Assembly (NCBI GenBank): GCA_900109895.1
Contig: FOBR01000017.1
Location: 1 to 64,000, forward strand
Source: a bacterium A37T11
Lineage (GTDB): Bacteria > Bacteroidota > Bacteroidia > Sphingobacteriales > Sphingobacteriaceae
Reading direction: 5' to 3'
Length of the DNA: 64,000 nt
Part shown: positions 1 through 6,574 of the stretch, piece after piece
Layout of the letters: each line of letters opens with the position of its first letter
Numbering within the stretch: position 1 is the first letter of the stretch
Notes under the pieces: model-generated
The model's database searches: none
Told to the model about the DNA's origin: nothing
What the model saw: only the letters and a program-made list of their open reading frames with translations
Made by a program: the position numbers and the translations under genes

Positions 1-142
1 ATCCGGCATACTGCTTGGCATCCCGGAACAAAAACTCAATCTGAAAGCGCAGACGGTAGTAATCCAGGATCTTTTGCGGACTTAGCCCGGTATCTGTACA
101 CATCAGCAGTACTTTGGGCCTGCCACGTAAAATATTAGCCTC
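1..142 (-). pseudogene. IS4-family transposase, C-terminal fragment
   Basis: Read on the minus strand, the frame from 142 down to the window edge encodes the end of a DDE transposase catalytic domain. It carries YYRLRFQIEFLFRDAK, which fits the Y-(2)-R-(3)-E-(6)-K signature of IS4-type transposases exactly, with the last catalytic glutamate in FQIE. Directly upstream the same frame is closed by a TAA (143-145) and a TAG, so the N-terminal part with the first two catalytic aspartates is missing. The 3' end lies outside the window. This is a remnant of an insertion sequence and unlikely to be active. It sits at the edge of a region rich in broken genes, which fits past IS-mediated rearrangement. 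Confidence 0.72.
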
Positions 143-167
143 TTAAGGCTAAATAGAGTCTCGATAT

Positions 168-289
168 CCAATTTGACGACCGGATTGAGACGGTAGGATG
201 AAGGCCCTTTCCTTTCAAAGTGTTATCTTTGCGCTTTGGAAACAGGGAGGGCCCTTGCCGTGAAGCCATCGTCCGGTCGTCAAAATTGG
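168..289. repeat. imperfect inverted-repeat element, about 120 bp
   Basis: The outer arms CCAATTTGACGACCGGA (168-184) and TCCGGTCGTCAAAATTGG (272-289) are inverted copies differing by one extra A. The inside holds smaller complementary stretches around GGCCCTTT and AGGGCCC. A TATCTTTG -7 box (224-231) lies in the middle on the plus strand, about 160 bases before the start of the susC remnant. It may be a small mobile element, an IS end or a structured leader. No gene was recognised here. Confidence 0.4.
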
Positions 290-389
290 GTGCGGTGGTG
301 GAGTGAGCCCGCTTGTGTCGGCAAAACTTTAGCGGGTAGCCTGCCTTATGCTTAAATAACTGATTTTTCAATCACTTAACCATAAAAAA

Positions 390-1087
390 ATGAAGGAACG
401 TCTCCTTAAGGGGTATCTATTGCATAAATCTATACAATATTTTTTAAACAGGAACTGGAAAATAGCAATAATAGCTCAAAAACAAATAGCATCAGGGCCA
501 ATGCCGGATTAAAACAGCAGTTGCTTCCAGGCATGTCTATTGAAATAAAATACCATTATGAACACCAGGATCAGGACCTGCAAAACTTGTACAACCCCGA
601 TACTTACTATACGCGCGATTTGATCAATAGGTTTTCCTCACTCAGTAACAATACAGTCGTGAAACGGAATGTCCCACTGGGGAGTATACGCTTGTCCTCG
701 GCTTCAGGGTTGACAGTTGAAAACTTCCGTTCATTGCTTAGTTTTGAAAGACACTGGCAACGACACGAAGTGACGGCTATGGCCGGTTTTGAGCTAAGAC
801 AAGCATCTGCAACAGGCTATGGCTATGGTTACTACGGTGAAAAGGGAGATCATATCCGCCTTCAGGATATCCGCCTGGACTATCAATTGGCCTTAACCGG
901 TACTGTCCGAAAATATATCCAAACCTTGGGCATCTACTTTTACGCAACTAATTTAGGCATTCTCTGGCGCGCTAACAAGCAGCACCTTGACCCGGATTAC
1001 AGCGTTGCAAAGCCCGCGGGCGCTACATCAGCCGTTCTGCCAGAGCCTGCTAGTTATGCGTTTGGCCTGAATATCCATTTAAAGTAA
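390..1087 (+). pseudogene. SusC/RagA-type TonB-linked outer membrane receptor, internally deleted remnant
   Basis: An ATG at 390 begins a typical sphingobacterial SusC start (MKERLLKGYLL, then IQYFLNRNW). After about 25 codons the homology jumps out of frame, near 452-475, to an internal receptor segment (SIRANAGLKQQL, then LPGMSIEIKYHYEHQ). A second, in-frame jump near 840 leads to the extreme C-terminus (KGDHIRLQDIRLDYQL, ATNLGILWRANK, ending FGLNIHLK). An intact receptor is about 1,000-1,100 residues; here the plug and most of the barrel are gone. The frame switch prevents a full product. A susD fragment follows directly, so a whole susCD pair has decayed here. Confidence 0.8.
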
Positions 1088-1089
1088 AT

Positions 1090-1270
1090 AACCCTCTCTG
1101 CGGAACCGGGGGGCGATAATTATTATATTTCTGGCGATACTTACCAGTCATTGTCAGAACAAGACCGGTCTGCCTATCTCTGGGCCGACCAAATGTTCAC
1201 CGGGCGGGATCCGGTGGCCGAATGGAACAGCAATTACGCGCAGGTGTTTCAGGTGAATGATGACATAAAA
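1090..1270 (+). pseudogene. SusD/RagB lipoprotein fragment
   Basis: Directly after the susC remnant one frame reads GDNYYISGDTYQS, then AYLWADQMFTG and WNSNYAQVFQVND. This matches the early part of SusD-type glycan-binding lipoproteins, where an ADxxY segment is followed by YLWAD and W-x-x-x-Y. The lipoprotein signal peptide in front and the TPR-like body behind (usually 450-600 residues in all) are absent. Resemblance stops near 1265, shortly before the promoter of the oxidoreductase gene. It is a remnant of the partner of the susC fragment and not expected to be functional. Confidence 0.65.
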
Positions 1271-1313
1271 GAACGAGTTGGGGTGGCAAAAATGAACTTA
1301 CTGGCTGTTTTTG

Positions 1314-1321
1314 TATCTTTG
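1314..1321 (+). promoter_or_regulatory. TAnnTTTG -7 box of the Gfo/Idh gene
   Basis: TATCTTTG matches the Bacteroidota -7 consensus. Only four bases separate it from the ATG at 1326, so the transcript is predicted to start at or next to the start codon. No clear -33 TTG was identified. Confidence 0.5.
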
Positions 1322-1325
1322 AACA

Positions 1326-2429
1326 ATGATTACATCACAACAACCCATCCGCGTATTGGTGGTTGGCTGTGGCAATATGGGGGCTTCCCACGCTGCTGCT
1401 TACCATCGGTTAGACGGATTTGAGATCGTGGGCCTGGTAGCTACCGGGTCCAGTAAAGAAAAACTGAATCAAGAATTGGGCGGGCACTATACGTTGTTCT
1501 CCGATTATGAAACCGCATTGCTGGCTACCCGGCCCGATGCGGTGTGTATTTCTACCTACCCGGATACCCATGAGGCCTATGCGGTCAAAGCAATGGAAAA
1601 CGGGTGCCATGTGTTTCTTGAAAAACCGCTGGCTGATACCATGGCTGGTGCTGAACGGGTGGCCGCTGTGGCCCGGTTAACCGGTAAGAAACTGGTTATT
1701 GGCTATATTTTGCGATATCATCCGTCCTGGCAGCAGTTCATTGCCCTGTCGGGCAAGCTGGGTAAACCCCTGGTGATGCGCATGAACCTGAACCAACAGA
1801 GCCATGGCCGGATGTGGGATGTGCACCGTAACCTGATGAAGTCCCTGAGCCCCATCGTTGATTGCGGGGTGCATTACATTGATGTGATGTGCCAAATGAC
1901 CCGCAGCAAGCCTGTGCAGGTGAGTGCGATTGGGGCAAGGCTTACGCAAGATATTTCCGCCGGTAATTACAACTATGGCCAGCTGCAGATCCGTTTTGAG
2001 GATGGATCTGTCGGTTGGTATGAAGCGGCTTGGGGGCCAATGGTCAGCGAAACGGCTTTTTTCGTAAAAGATGTAATGGGCCCGGAAGGCTCGGTTTCAA
2101 TCGTGGCCAAAGAGACGGTTTTAGGTGGTAAGTCCGATTCGGTAGCGGCACATACCAAGACTGAATCGCTGCGCTGGCACCATGCGGCCATCTCGCCGCA
2201 AAATGAGTTCCTGATGGCAGACGAATGGATAGACCTGGCCGATGAGCCGGACCACCAGGAGTTGTGCAACCGCGAACAGCAGTTTTTCCTGAAAGCGATC
2301 CGCGAGGATCTGGACCTGGATGAGCAGATACAACATGCCTTGGATAGTCTGCGCATTGCCTTTGCCTGCGACGAGTCTGTCAGAACCGGGAAGATGGTGA
2401 GCTTGCTTCCGTCAGAATATAAAATGTGA
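1326..2429 (+). CDS. Gfo/Idh/MocA family oxidoreductase
   Basis: The 367-residue protein is a predicted NAD(P)-dependent dehydrogenase acting on a sugar or sugar derivative. The N-terminal Rossmann fold shows GCGNMGASHAAAYHRL at residues 14-29, and the family motif EKPLA at 99-103 includes the conserved catalytic lysine (K100). A C-terminal alpha/beta substrate domain follows, with HYID near residue 182. The length is usual for the family and there is no signal peptide, so it should be cytoplasmic. It stands alone after the susCD remnants and runs convergently to the AraC gene, with a 14-base gap. The sequence gives no basis for naming the substrate. Confidence 0.88.
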   Translation: MITSQQPIRVLVVGCGNMGASHAAAYHRLDGFEIVGLVATGSSKEKLNQELGGHYTLFSDYETALLATRPDAVCISTYPDTHEAYAVKAMENGCHVFLEKPLADTMAGAERVAAVARLTGKKLVIGYILRYHPSWQQFIALSGKLGKPLVMRMNLNQQSHGRMWDVHRNLMKSLSPIVDCGVHYIDVMCQMTRSKPVQVSAIGARLTQDISAGNYNYGQLQIRFEDGSVGWYEAAWGPMVSETAFFVKDVMGPEGSVSIVAKETVLGGKSDSVAAHTKTESLRWHHAAISPQNEFLMADEWIDLADEPDHQELCNREQQFFLKAIREDLDLDEQIQHALDSLRIAFACDESVRTGKMVSLLPSEYKM

Positions 2430-2443
2430 TGACGAAAAAGAAC

Positions 2444-3202
2444 TTAATGATCACCCGGACTTTTTCCAAACTGTTTTTTATACTGCCGGATGAAATGGCG
2501 CACATCGGTATAACCTCTTTGGTACGCCACTTCTTTTACGGTCATGTGCTTATCGCGTAGCATGCGCCGGCATTCTCCCAAATGGATGGCCAGGTAGTAT
2601 TGTTTGGGGGTGATGTGGTAAACCAAGCGGAACTCCCGGATGAGATGCTGCTGCGAAAAGCCAAAATGCCCGGCCACCAGCGCGACGGAGAAAGGGGCTG
2701 CATGCAGCCCGAGCTGCCCAATGTGGTGTTTAACTACTTCCAGCCTTTCGGCCAGCAAATGCGTTTTTGGTTTGCCGGCCAGCAGGTCGGCTTGGGCAAT
2801 ATGCAATAGGGTTGCCAATGGTCGGTATACCTTCACATCCATTATTATCCCTTCTTCTTCCGGAAGGCTGGCCAGCAATAGCCACTCATCGCTGATCAAA
2901 GCATGCATGGGTAGCGGGCCAAGCACCACATAGCGATCGGTTTGCTTAAGAGCTTTTTCAAGCAATCCATCAAAGCCGATCAAGTAGGAATGCCGATAGC
3001 GCTTAAGCCAGTCTATGGCCACAGCATAGAAGCCGATCACTGTAGTGCCGGCTGGCACCTGGAGATAATAAGGCCCTTCAGGGCAGTAGACAAAACCGTA
3101 ATGGTCTTCCTCCAGGCGCAGGATAGGATTTTGGCTGGTACAATAATGCAGTTGCAGGTGTTGTTGCAGGGCATAGACGCCAAAGATGTCTGCGTGAGAC
3201 AC
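2444..3202 (-). CDS. AraC-family transcriptional regulator, 3' part after an in-frame stop
   Basis: The 252-residue frame ends in an AraC-type double helix-turn-helix domain (about residues 150-250: FSVALVAGHFGFSQQHLIREF, MTVKEVAYQRGYTDVRHFIRQYKKQFGKSP). The only usable start is GTG at 3202. The frame upstream stays open in the same phase (LEIRTDKPRWVKLR) back to a TAA at 3245-3247, and before that reads as another 58 codons from an ATG at 3421. The joined product would be about 311 residues, normal for an AraC regulator with an N-terminal sensing domain. The most likely reading is a single gene interrupted by one nonsense codon. The DNA-binding half could still be made from the GTG. Confidence 0.75.
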   Translation of the reverse strand: MSHADIFGVYALQQHLQLHYCTSQNPILRLEEDHYGFVYCPEGPYYLQVPAGTTVIGFYAVAIDWLKRYRHSYLIGFDGLLEKALKQTDRYVVLGPLPMHALISDEWLLLASLPEEEGIIMDVKVYRPLATLLHIAQADLLAGKPKTHLLAERLEVVKHHIGQLGLHAAPFSVALVAGHFGFSQQHLIREFRLVYHITPKQYYLAIHLGECRRMLRDKHMTVKEVAYQRGYTDVRHFIRQYKKQFGKSPGDH

Positions 3203-3244
3203 CCGCAGTTTTACCCAGCGGGGTTTGTCTGTTCGTATCTCCAG

Positions 3245-3421
3245 TTAATAGACCAGGGCATGCTTGGCATTATATCCCTGTAAGGTAATGCGGCAAGTCT
3301 CGGCCTTCCAGCAAGCTGCTTTCATATAGGATGCTCGGTACGCACAATTGGCCGGCGCCTTGTCGCTATAAGTATAAGGAGGGTATACCTCCTCCAACTC
3401 AATATGCAGGGAATCTATCAT
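3245..3421 (-). pseudogene. N-terminal piece of the interrupted AraC regulator (58 codons)
   Basis: ATG at 3421 opens a 58-codon frame (MIDSLHIELEEVYPP, then NCAYRASYMKAACWKAE, ending NAKHALVY) that stops at TAA 3245-3247. It lies in exactly the same reading frame as the AraC gene that continues at once after the stop, with no start codon at the join. This supports one ancestral gene split by a point mutation. A separate small protein cannot be excluded. A sequencing error or loss of one residue codon (for example TAC or CAA to TAA) would look the same. Confidence 0.55.
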
Positions 3422-3533
3422 GGATGTAATTTTAGGAACTTATTAAAAATGAGCGCTGGTTTTTTCAGACGCCGTTTTAGCACCCACTATCCCTCGCCGC
3501 ACCCAGGCTTCGGGACATCAGTTGCTGATGAAT

Positions 3534-3563
3534 AAATAAAAAAACCGGTCAGGCAGCAGCCTG
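3534..3563 (-). terminator. Rho-independent terminator downstream of abiE operon
   Basis: On the minus strand a CAGGC-TGCT-GCCTG hairpin (3549-3562) is followed by ACCGG and a run of seven T. It lies about 150 bases past the AbiEii stop codon. Between them is the palindrome array at 3620-3677, which could itself also stop transcription. Confidence 0.5.
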
Positions 3564-3619
3564 CTGTGAAACAATGTTTTAACTAAGGCTAAGTTAAGGG
3601 GGGAGGGGGGTGATTGAAC

Positions 3620-3677
3620 CTCATAAATCTGAGATAAATTTTCTCAGATTTATGAGAAAAAAACTCAGAATTCTGAG
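3620..3677. promoter_or_regulatory. three 14-bp palindromes in array (candidate operator)
   Basis: Three sites fit CTCAKAWWTMTGAG: 3620-3633, 3643-3656 and 3664-3677. Their spacing is 23 and 21 bases, close to two helical turns, so all face the same side of the DNA. The first two form a perfect 15-bp inverted repeat (CTCATAAATCTGAGA) around a 7-base loop; the third is a perfect palindrome. The array lies between the end of the toxin gene and the AraC remnant. It could be an operator left from a lost gene or a terminator-like structure. The binding protein is unknown. The rest of 3422-3709 holds a G-rich run near 3597-3610 and the terminator at 3534-3563, and no gene was seen. Confidence 0.5.
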
Positions 3678-3709
3678 GTAAAAAAGTATAAGTATTTTAT
3701 TTTCAATGA

Positions 3710-4411
3710 CTAAAATTTAATAATGGGGAATTCTTTATAAAAGTTTAAAAGGGAGATAGTTTCTGTACGCAGCTTGCTGCGGACAAATTTTTTCATGTTT
3801 TCATCCATAAGCTCGCCTAAACCGTTCAACAGCCCTTTATCGCTCATCTTTTCTAAGTGATGAATGCATTTTTGGATATAATCTGCTAATGGCATTTCCA
3901 TACGTAACTCTACCAGATGTTGATTAATAGGGGTTCGGCGTTGCATGAAGAACCAGCTGTCAAAAATATCCCGGTTGGTTACCTCACTTCGGTCAAGCAA
4001 TGCACATAACTTGTGGGCAAACATATCGGGCTCTACCATGACCTGCATACGGATACCTAACAGGTCTTTTATTTCATATTCGTTAGGCCATTGTCGGTTA
4101 GAGATTTCTACTTTTAGTTTCCGCTCTCCAATACCATAATCGAGCACCACAATAGGACCAAAGAATTTGGAAGCCTCATCATGGATCTTTCCATATTTCA
4201 GTAAAATCTTTTTGGTTTTCTCGTAGACAACTGATTGTTTATTAGCATCCAGTAGGTTAAAATCTAAGTCGACTGAAAATCGAGGCAAGTCATAAAAGAA
4301 CATTAGTGCTGTACCTCCTTTGAACCCGAGTGCAACTGCCAGGTCGATATCTGTATACAGATCCTTAAGTATCTGAGCCATGAAAAAGCGATGCTTGTTA
4401 ATATTAACCAT
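3710..4411 (-). CDS. abiEii: AbiEii/AbiGii-type nucleotidyltransferase toxin
   Basis: Predicted toxin of a type IV toxin-antitoxin / abortive infection module. It has the nucleotidyltransferase signature GGTAL (residues 32-36) followed by RFSVDLDF (D48 and D50 as metal-binding aspartates), then the conserved EPDMFAHKLCAL and NRDIFDSWFF helices of the AbiEii family. The start was placed at ATG 4411 (VNINKHRFF) because it overlaps the antitoxin stop by eight bases (ATGGTTAA), a usual arrangement for translational coupling. An upstream ATG at 4477 would add 22 residues lying inside the antitoxin gene. Length 233 residues fits small family members. Known AbiEii toxins use nucleotides to inhibit growth during phage attack. 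Confidence 0.85.
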   Translation of the reverse strand: MVNINKHRFFMAQILKDLYTDIDLAVALGFKGGTALMFFYDLPRFSVDLDFNLLDANKQSVVYEKTKKILLKYGKIHDEASKFFGPIVVLDYGIGERKLKVEISNRQWPNEYEIKDLLGIRMQVMVEPDMFAHKLCALLDRSEVTNRDIFDSWFFMQRRTPINQHLVELRMEMPLADYIQKCIHHLEKMSDKGLLNGLGELMDENMKKFVRSKLRTETISLLNFYKEFPIIKF

Positions 4412-4982
4412 ATGAGAGTAATTTATGGACCCGGTGAGATAAACGCTTGTTCTGATATATCTCCAGTAATTGTTCAACCAGTTCTTTATTTAGCGGGGAA
4501 ATATTGTCAAAGTAATAATGGCTGTTTAAATACATTAAGTCTAAGAATGCCCGTTCGGGGGTGGCTATATTGACCTGGTTAATTTGCTGTATGCCCTGCG
4601 TGCAGATTAATATTTCACCTTTTATTTTGCGGTATTTGTAGGTTTGCCCCGCTATTTCCAAATTCCGGCTCAAGTAGCTAATGGCTGTAATCCTTTCGTC
4701 ATATTGGAAGATGATGCCTGCCTGCTGAAGCACATATTCAAGGGAAATGTAGGATGGAGTGTATAAACGGCAACATAGTTCTGTGGCTTTATACCCACTT
4801 TTTGCATAGATTCCCCGGACCGGATTTTGTAATTTTCCCTGATGTACGTAGTAATTTAGTTTCTTATTCAAACTTCCAAAATCAGCCTCTCCCGCTAGCA
4901 TGGCAACGTCGGTCAGGGTAAATATACTCTTCTCCGATCCGTAAATCAGAAAGAGAATATCTTTATTTTGTGAACTGTACAT
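4404..4982 (-). CDS. abiEi: AbiEi-family antitoxin
   Basis: The 192-residue partner of the AbiEii toxin. It shows an N-terminal winged helix-turn-helix region (residues 15-60: FTLTDVAMLAGEADFGSLN, YYVHQGKLQNPVRGIYAKSGY), followed by the AbiEi antitoxin domain with YISLEYVLQQAGI and PERAFLDLMYLNSHYYFD. Known AbiEi proteins repress their own operon by binding inverted repeats in the promoter and counter the toxin without stable binding. The gene is first in the two-gene minus-strand operon, with its promoter at 5008-5039. The module appears intact within an otherwise decayed region, as expected for a unit that favours its own maintenance. Confidence 0.85.
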   Translation of the reverse strand: MYSSQNKDILFLIYGSEKSIFTLTDVAMLAGEADFGSLNKKLNYYVHQGKLQNPVRGIYAKSGYKATELCCRLYTPSYISLEYVLQQAGIIFQYDERITAISYLSRNLEIAGQTYKYRKIKGEILICTQGIQQINQVNIATPERAFLDLMYLNSHYYFDNISPLNKELVEQLLEIYQNKRLSHRVHKLLSYG

Positions 4983-4994
4983 CCGATTTTTTCG

Positions 4995-5039
4995 TATTTG
5001 CAGTTCACAAATATAGTGTTTATCTTCAAAACATCAAAA
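4995..5039 (-). promoter_or_regulatory. abiE promoter with overlapping inverted repeat
   Basis: On the minus strand a TATATTTG -7 box (5015-5008) is preceded, 19 bases upstream, by TTTTG (5039-5035), which fits the Bacteroidota TTG/TAnnTTTG promoter. The inverted repeat TATTTG/CAAATA (4995-5000 and 5008-5013) overlaps the -7 box and is a candidate site for AbiEi self-repression. Confidence 0.5.
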
Positions 5040-5052
5040 CAAAGTAATTTTT

Positions 5053-5452
5053 TCAGTGTATCCAGCTCAGGTAATTGGGGTTTTTATCCAGATAGCGGGC
5101 TAAGAGGAGCCTGTTTAATATCTATGATCATCAGTTTATAATGGATGAGCAACATTTCATACCACTCCTCCATCAGCTCATCAAAGCGCATTCCGATAAT
5201 CGGAAAATGCGTACGAAGCGCAAGATAGTTCTCCCGGCTGAGGCGCAACAGGATACAATTTTCGAGGGCTATGAGAAAACCTTGGTAGCCATTCAGGGTA
5301 ATAAACAACGGATCGTCTTCTTTGATAAAACGGGTAATAATGATCTTGCCGTGCTGATCATACGCTTCTTTCAGCAAGCCTTTACATACAAAGTAAAAAT
5401 CACCAGGCCGGTTTCGCAAGGGATGTCCCTTTATACAGGATACGAGTTCCAT
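5053..5452 (-). pseudogene. Crp/Fnr-type cyclic-nucleotide-binding regulator, frameshifted and truncated
   Basis: The main frame has the core of a Crp-like beta-barrel: GDFYFVCKGLLKEAYDQHGK, IITRFIKEDD, then ENCILLRLSRENYLAL and a long helix (GMRFDELMEEWYEMLL). Near 5108-5118 the family sequence moves to another frame that reads LLLARYLDKNPNYLSW before ending at TGA 5053-5055, so one frameshift is visible. The C-terminal helix-turn-helix that should follow is missing. A second frame change near 5420 is possible, since RILYKGTSLAKP in the neighbouring frame resembles the usual N-terminal strand. Intact proteins are about 190 residues. It cannot act as a DNA-binding regulator as it stands. Confidence 0.6.
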
Positions 5453-5507
5453 ACAAGGTCTGAGCCTATCCCATGCTGCGGGTGGGACTGCATCGCCGGG
5501 TAGTGGG

Positions 5508-6035
5508 ATGCGTCGACTAGCACCGCTTGCTCAGAAAAACGTAAAAATGGGCGATGTATTTGGTTTGTATTACTCTGAATTAAAACGAATTGCTCATTGT
5601 GGTTTTGTGGATCAATGGGATGGTATATGGTGTATAACCGTTGAAGCCAACACCAACAGTGTTGGTGCTGTGATAAGCGAAAACGACATAGGCAATCCAA
5701 TAAGAGCCGGCCCAGATGAAGGTGAGCTCACCGAGATCATCCCCGCCGGAACATTTGTCTACCAACCGGATTCCGGGTATGCAGGGGCAGCTACCCGTGT
5801 GCGGATATATCGCCAGCATCAGCAGCGATCCATAGACCAGGATACTTCAACCGTGAGGCTAACAGCCATCACAAATCGGGTAGGGGTAGACAGCACCGTC
5901 CACCAGCAGGAGAAGCGACAAGTAGAAGGAACGAAGAAGTCAAAACCATTGGGGATATGGGTCTACCTGGTAGTAGCGCTAGGGGTGTTAGGTGTGGTAT
6001 TGTACCTGTTCGTCACCATCAAAAATCATAGCTAA
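5508..6035 (+). CDS. CHAP-like partial domain protein with C-terminal membrane segment
   Basis: Residues 14-50 (GDVFGLYYSELKRIAHCGFV, WDGIWCITVEANTN) resemble the second half of CHAP-type peptidoglycan amidase domains, including the conserved histidine and the VEGNTN-like loop (here VEANTN). The first half with the catalytic cysteine is absent: the gene starts right at the domain middle and its upstream sequence is shared with the broken Crp gene. After VEANTN the expected SREGDGVYRK-type ending is replaced by about 95 unrecognised residues, a lysine-rich linker and one membrane helix (GIWVYLVVALGVLGVVLYLF, about 148-167). A hairpin CACCAAC/GTTGGTG marks the switch point near 5650. It is probably a truncated or fused gene and may be non-functional. 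Confidence 0.4.
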   Translation: MRRLAPLAQKNVKMGDVFGLYYSELKRIAHCGFVDQWDGIWCITVEANTNSVGAVISENDIGNPIRAGPDEGELTEIIPAGTFVYQPDSGYAGAATRVRIYRQHQQRSIDQDTSTVRLTAITNRVGVDSTVHQQEKRQVEGTKKSKPLGIWVYLVVALGVLGVVLYLFVTIKNHS

Positions 6036-6145
6036 CCAGTAGTAATTTTATTCTGCCATTGTTAATAACAATTCTCGTATTCCCATGGTATCGTTGCCTC
6101 CTGCTATTTCTAGTTTTTTTCATGTATGTTTTTACTAGCCATCAG

Positions 6146-6250
6146 TTAATTATCGTCCAGATGAGATAGTTTCAGTTCATTATATTTGTAGGTAATCTCA
6201 GTACCCATAAAAGATAGCTTGAATGTATCCTGTCGGGCTTTTTTGCTGGG
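6146..6250 (-). pseudogene. possible 3' gene remnant, unidentified
   Basis: Within the 6036-6461 gap the minus strand reads a short frame (SKKARQDTFKLSF, then TYKYNELKLSHLDDN) ending in TAA at 6146-6148, with a TGA close upstream. Its composition looks like a real protein end rather than random sequence, but no family was recognised. The gap also holds a hairpin repeat at 6290-6358 and regulatory dyads at 6366-6457. Confidence 0.2.
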
Positions 6251-6289
6251 TCAAAAGGCTTTGGTCAAGTTTTGCAGAATCCTGAATTC

Positions 6290-6358
6290 AAAATGGAACT
6301 TTGAGGGTGGGTACCTTGGATGCGAAGCAGGCTCGTCCCCGGACCAAAGGTCCATTTT
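6290..6358. repeat. REP-like hairpin element, copy 1
   Basis: The 69-bp element begins AAAATGGAACTTTG and ends CAAAGGTCCATTTT; the ends pair with one mismatch. The inside is G-rich (GAGGGTGGGTACCTTGG) with a matching C-rich part (CGTCCCCGGACC). A related copy lies at 6900-6968 and a half copy at 6982-7010. Confidence 0.65.
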
Positions 6359-6365
6359 AAAATAT

Positions 6366-6457
6366 TTACTAAATAATGGTTCTAAGTAAGAGCATTTTTG
6401 TAAAATAAATGTCAAAAATTATACATATACCATATTATTTATAATCGTTCTAAATAA
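6366..6457 (+). promoter_or_regulatory. two related AT-rich dyads upstream of the small gene
   Basis: Dyads at 6366-6389 and 6435-6457 share the half-site GTTCTAARTAA. The second is a good palindrome (18 of 23 positions symmetrical) ending just before the -7 box. Their AT-rich dyad form recalls metal regulators of the Fur family; this link is an inference. Confidence 0.35.
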
Positions 6458-6461
6458 AAAG

Positions 6462-6469
6462 TATCTTTG
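6462..6469 (+). promoter_or_regulatory. TAnnTTTG -7 box of the DUF6686-like gene
   Basis: TATCTTTG fits the Bacteroidota consensus and gives a leader of about 100 bases. This leader contains a 9-bp hairpin (TGTGCCAGC at 6513-6521 with GCTGGCACA at 6531-6539), which may affect translation or mRNA stability. Confidence 0.5.
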
Positions 6470-6574
6470 TGGTGTCTTTGTAAGACAATATGTATTATAA
6501 AAACAAGTCCTGTGTGCCAGCATAAAACTTGCTGGCACAGCAGGCACAATGATAAGGACTTAAATATCGGGTAT

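Noticed and set aside
135-371. 78-codon open frame on the minus strand beside the transposase fragment
   Set aside because: It spans the inverted-repeat element, has no recognisable family pattern, and the transposase homology is in another frame.
1151-1423. Open frame running from the susD fragment into the oxidoreductase
   Set aside because: Only the first part is SusD-like; the rest is the oxidoreductase DNA read in the wrong frame.
3597-3610. Two runs of six G, possible G-quadruplex
   Set aside because: Only two runs are present and there is no sign of conservation or of a linked gene.
5431-5700. Antisense frames opposite the CHAP-like gene (also 5580-5819)
   Set aside because: No family features; the plus-strand frame has clear CHAP-like motifs.
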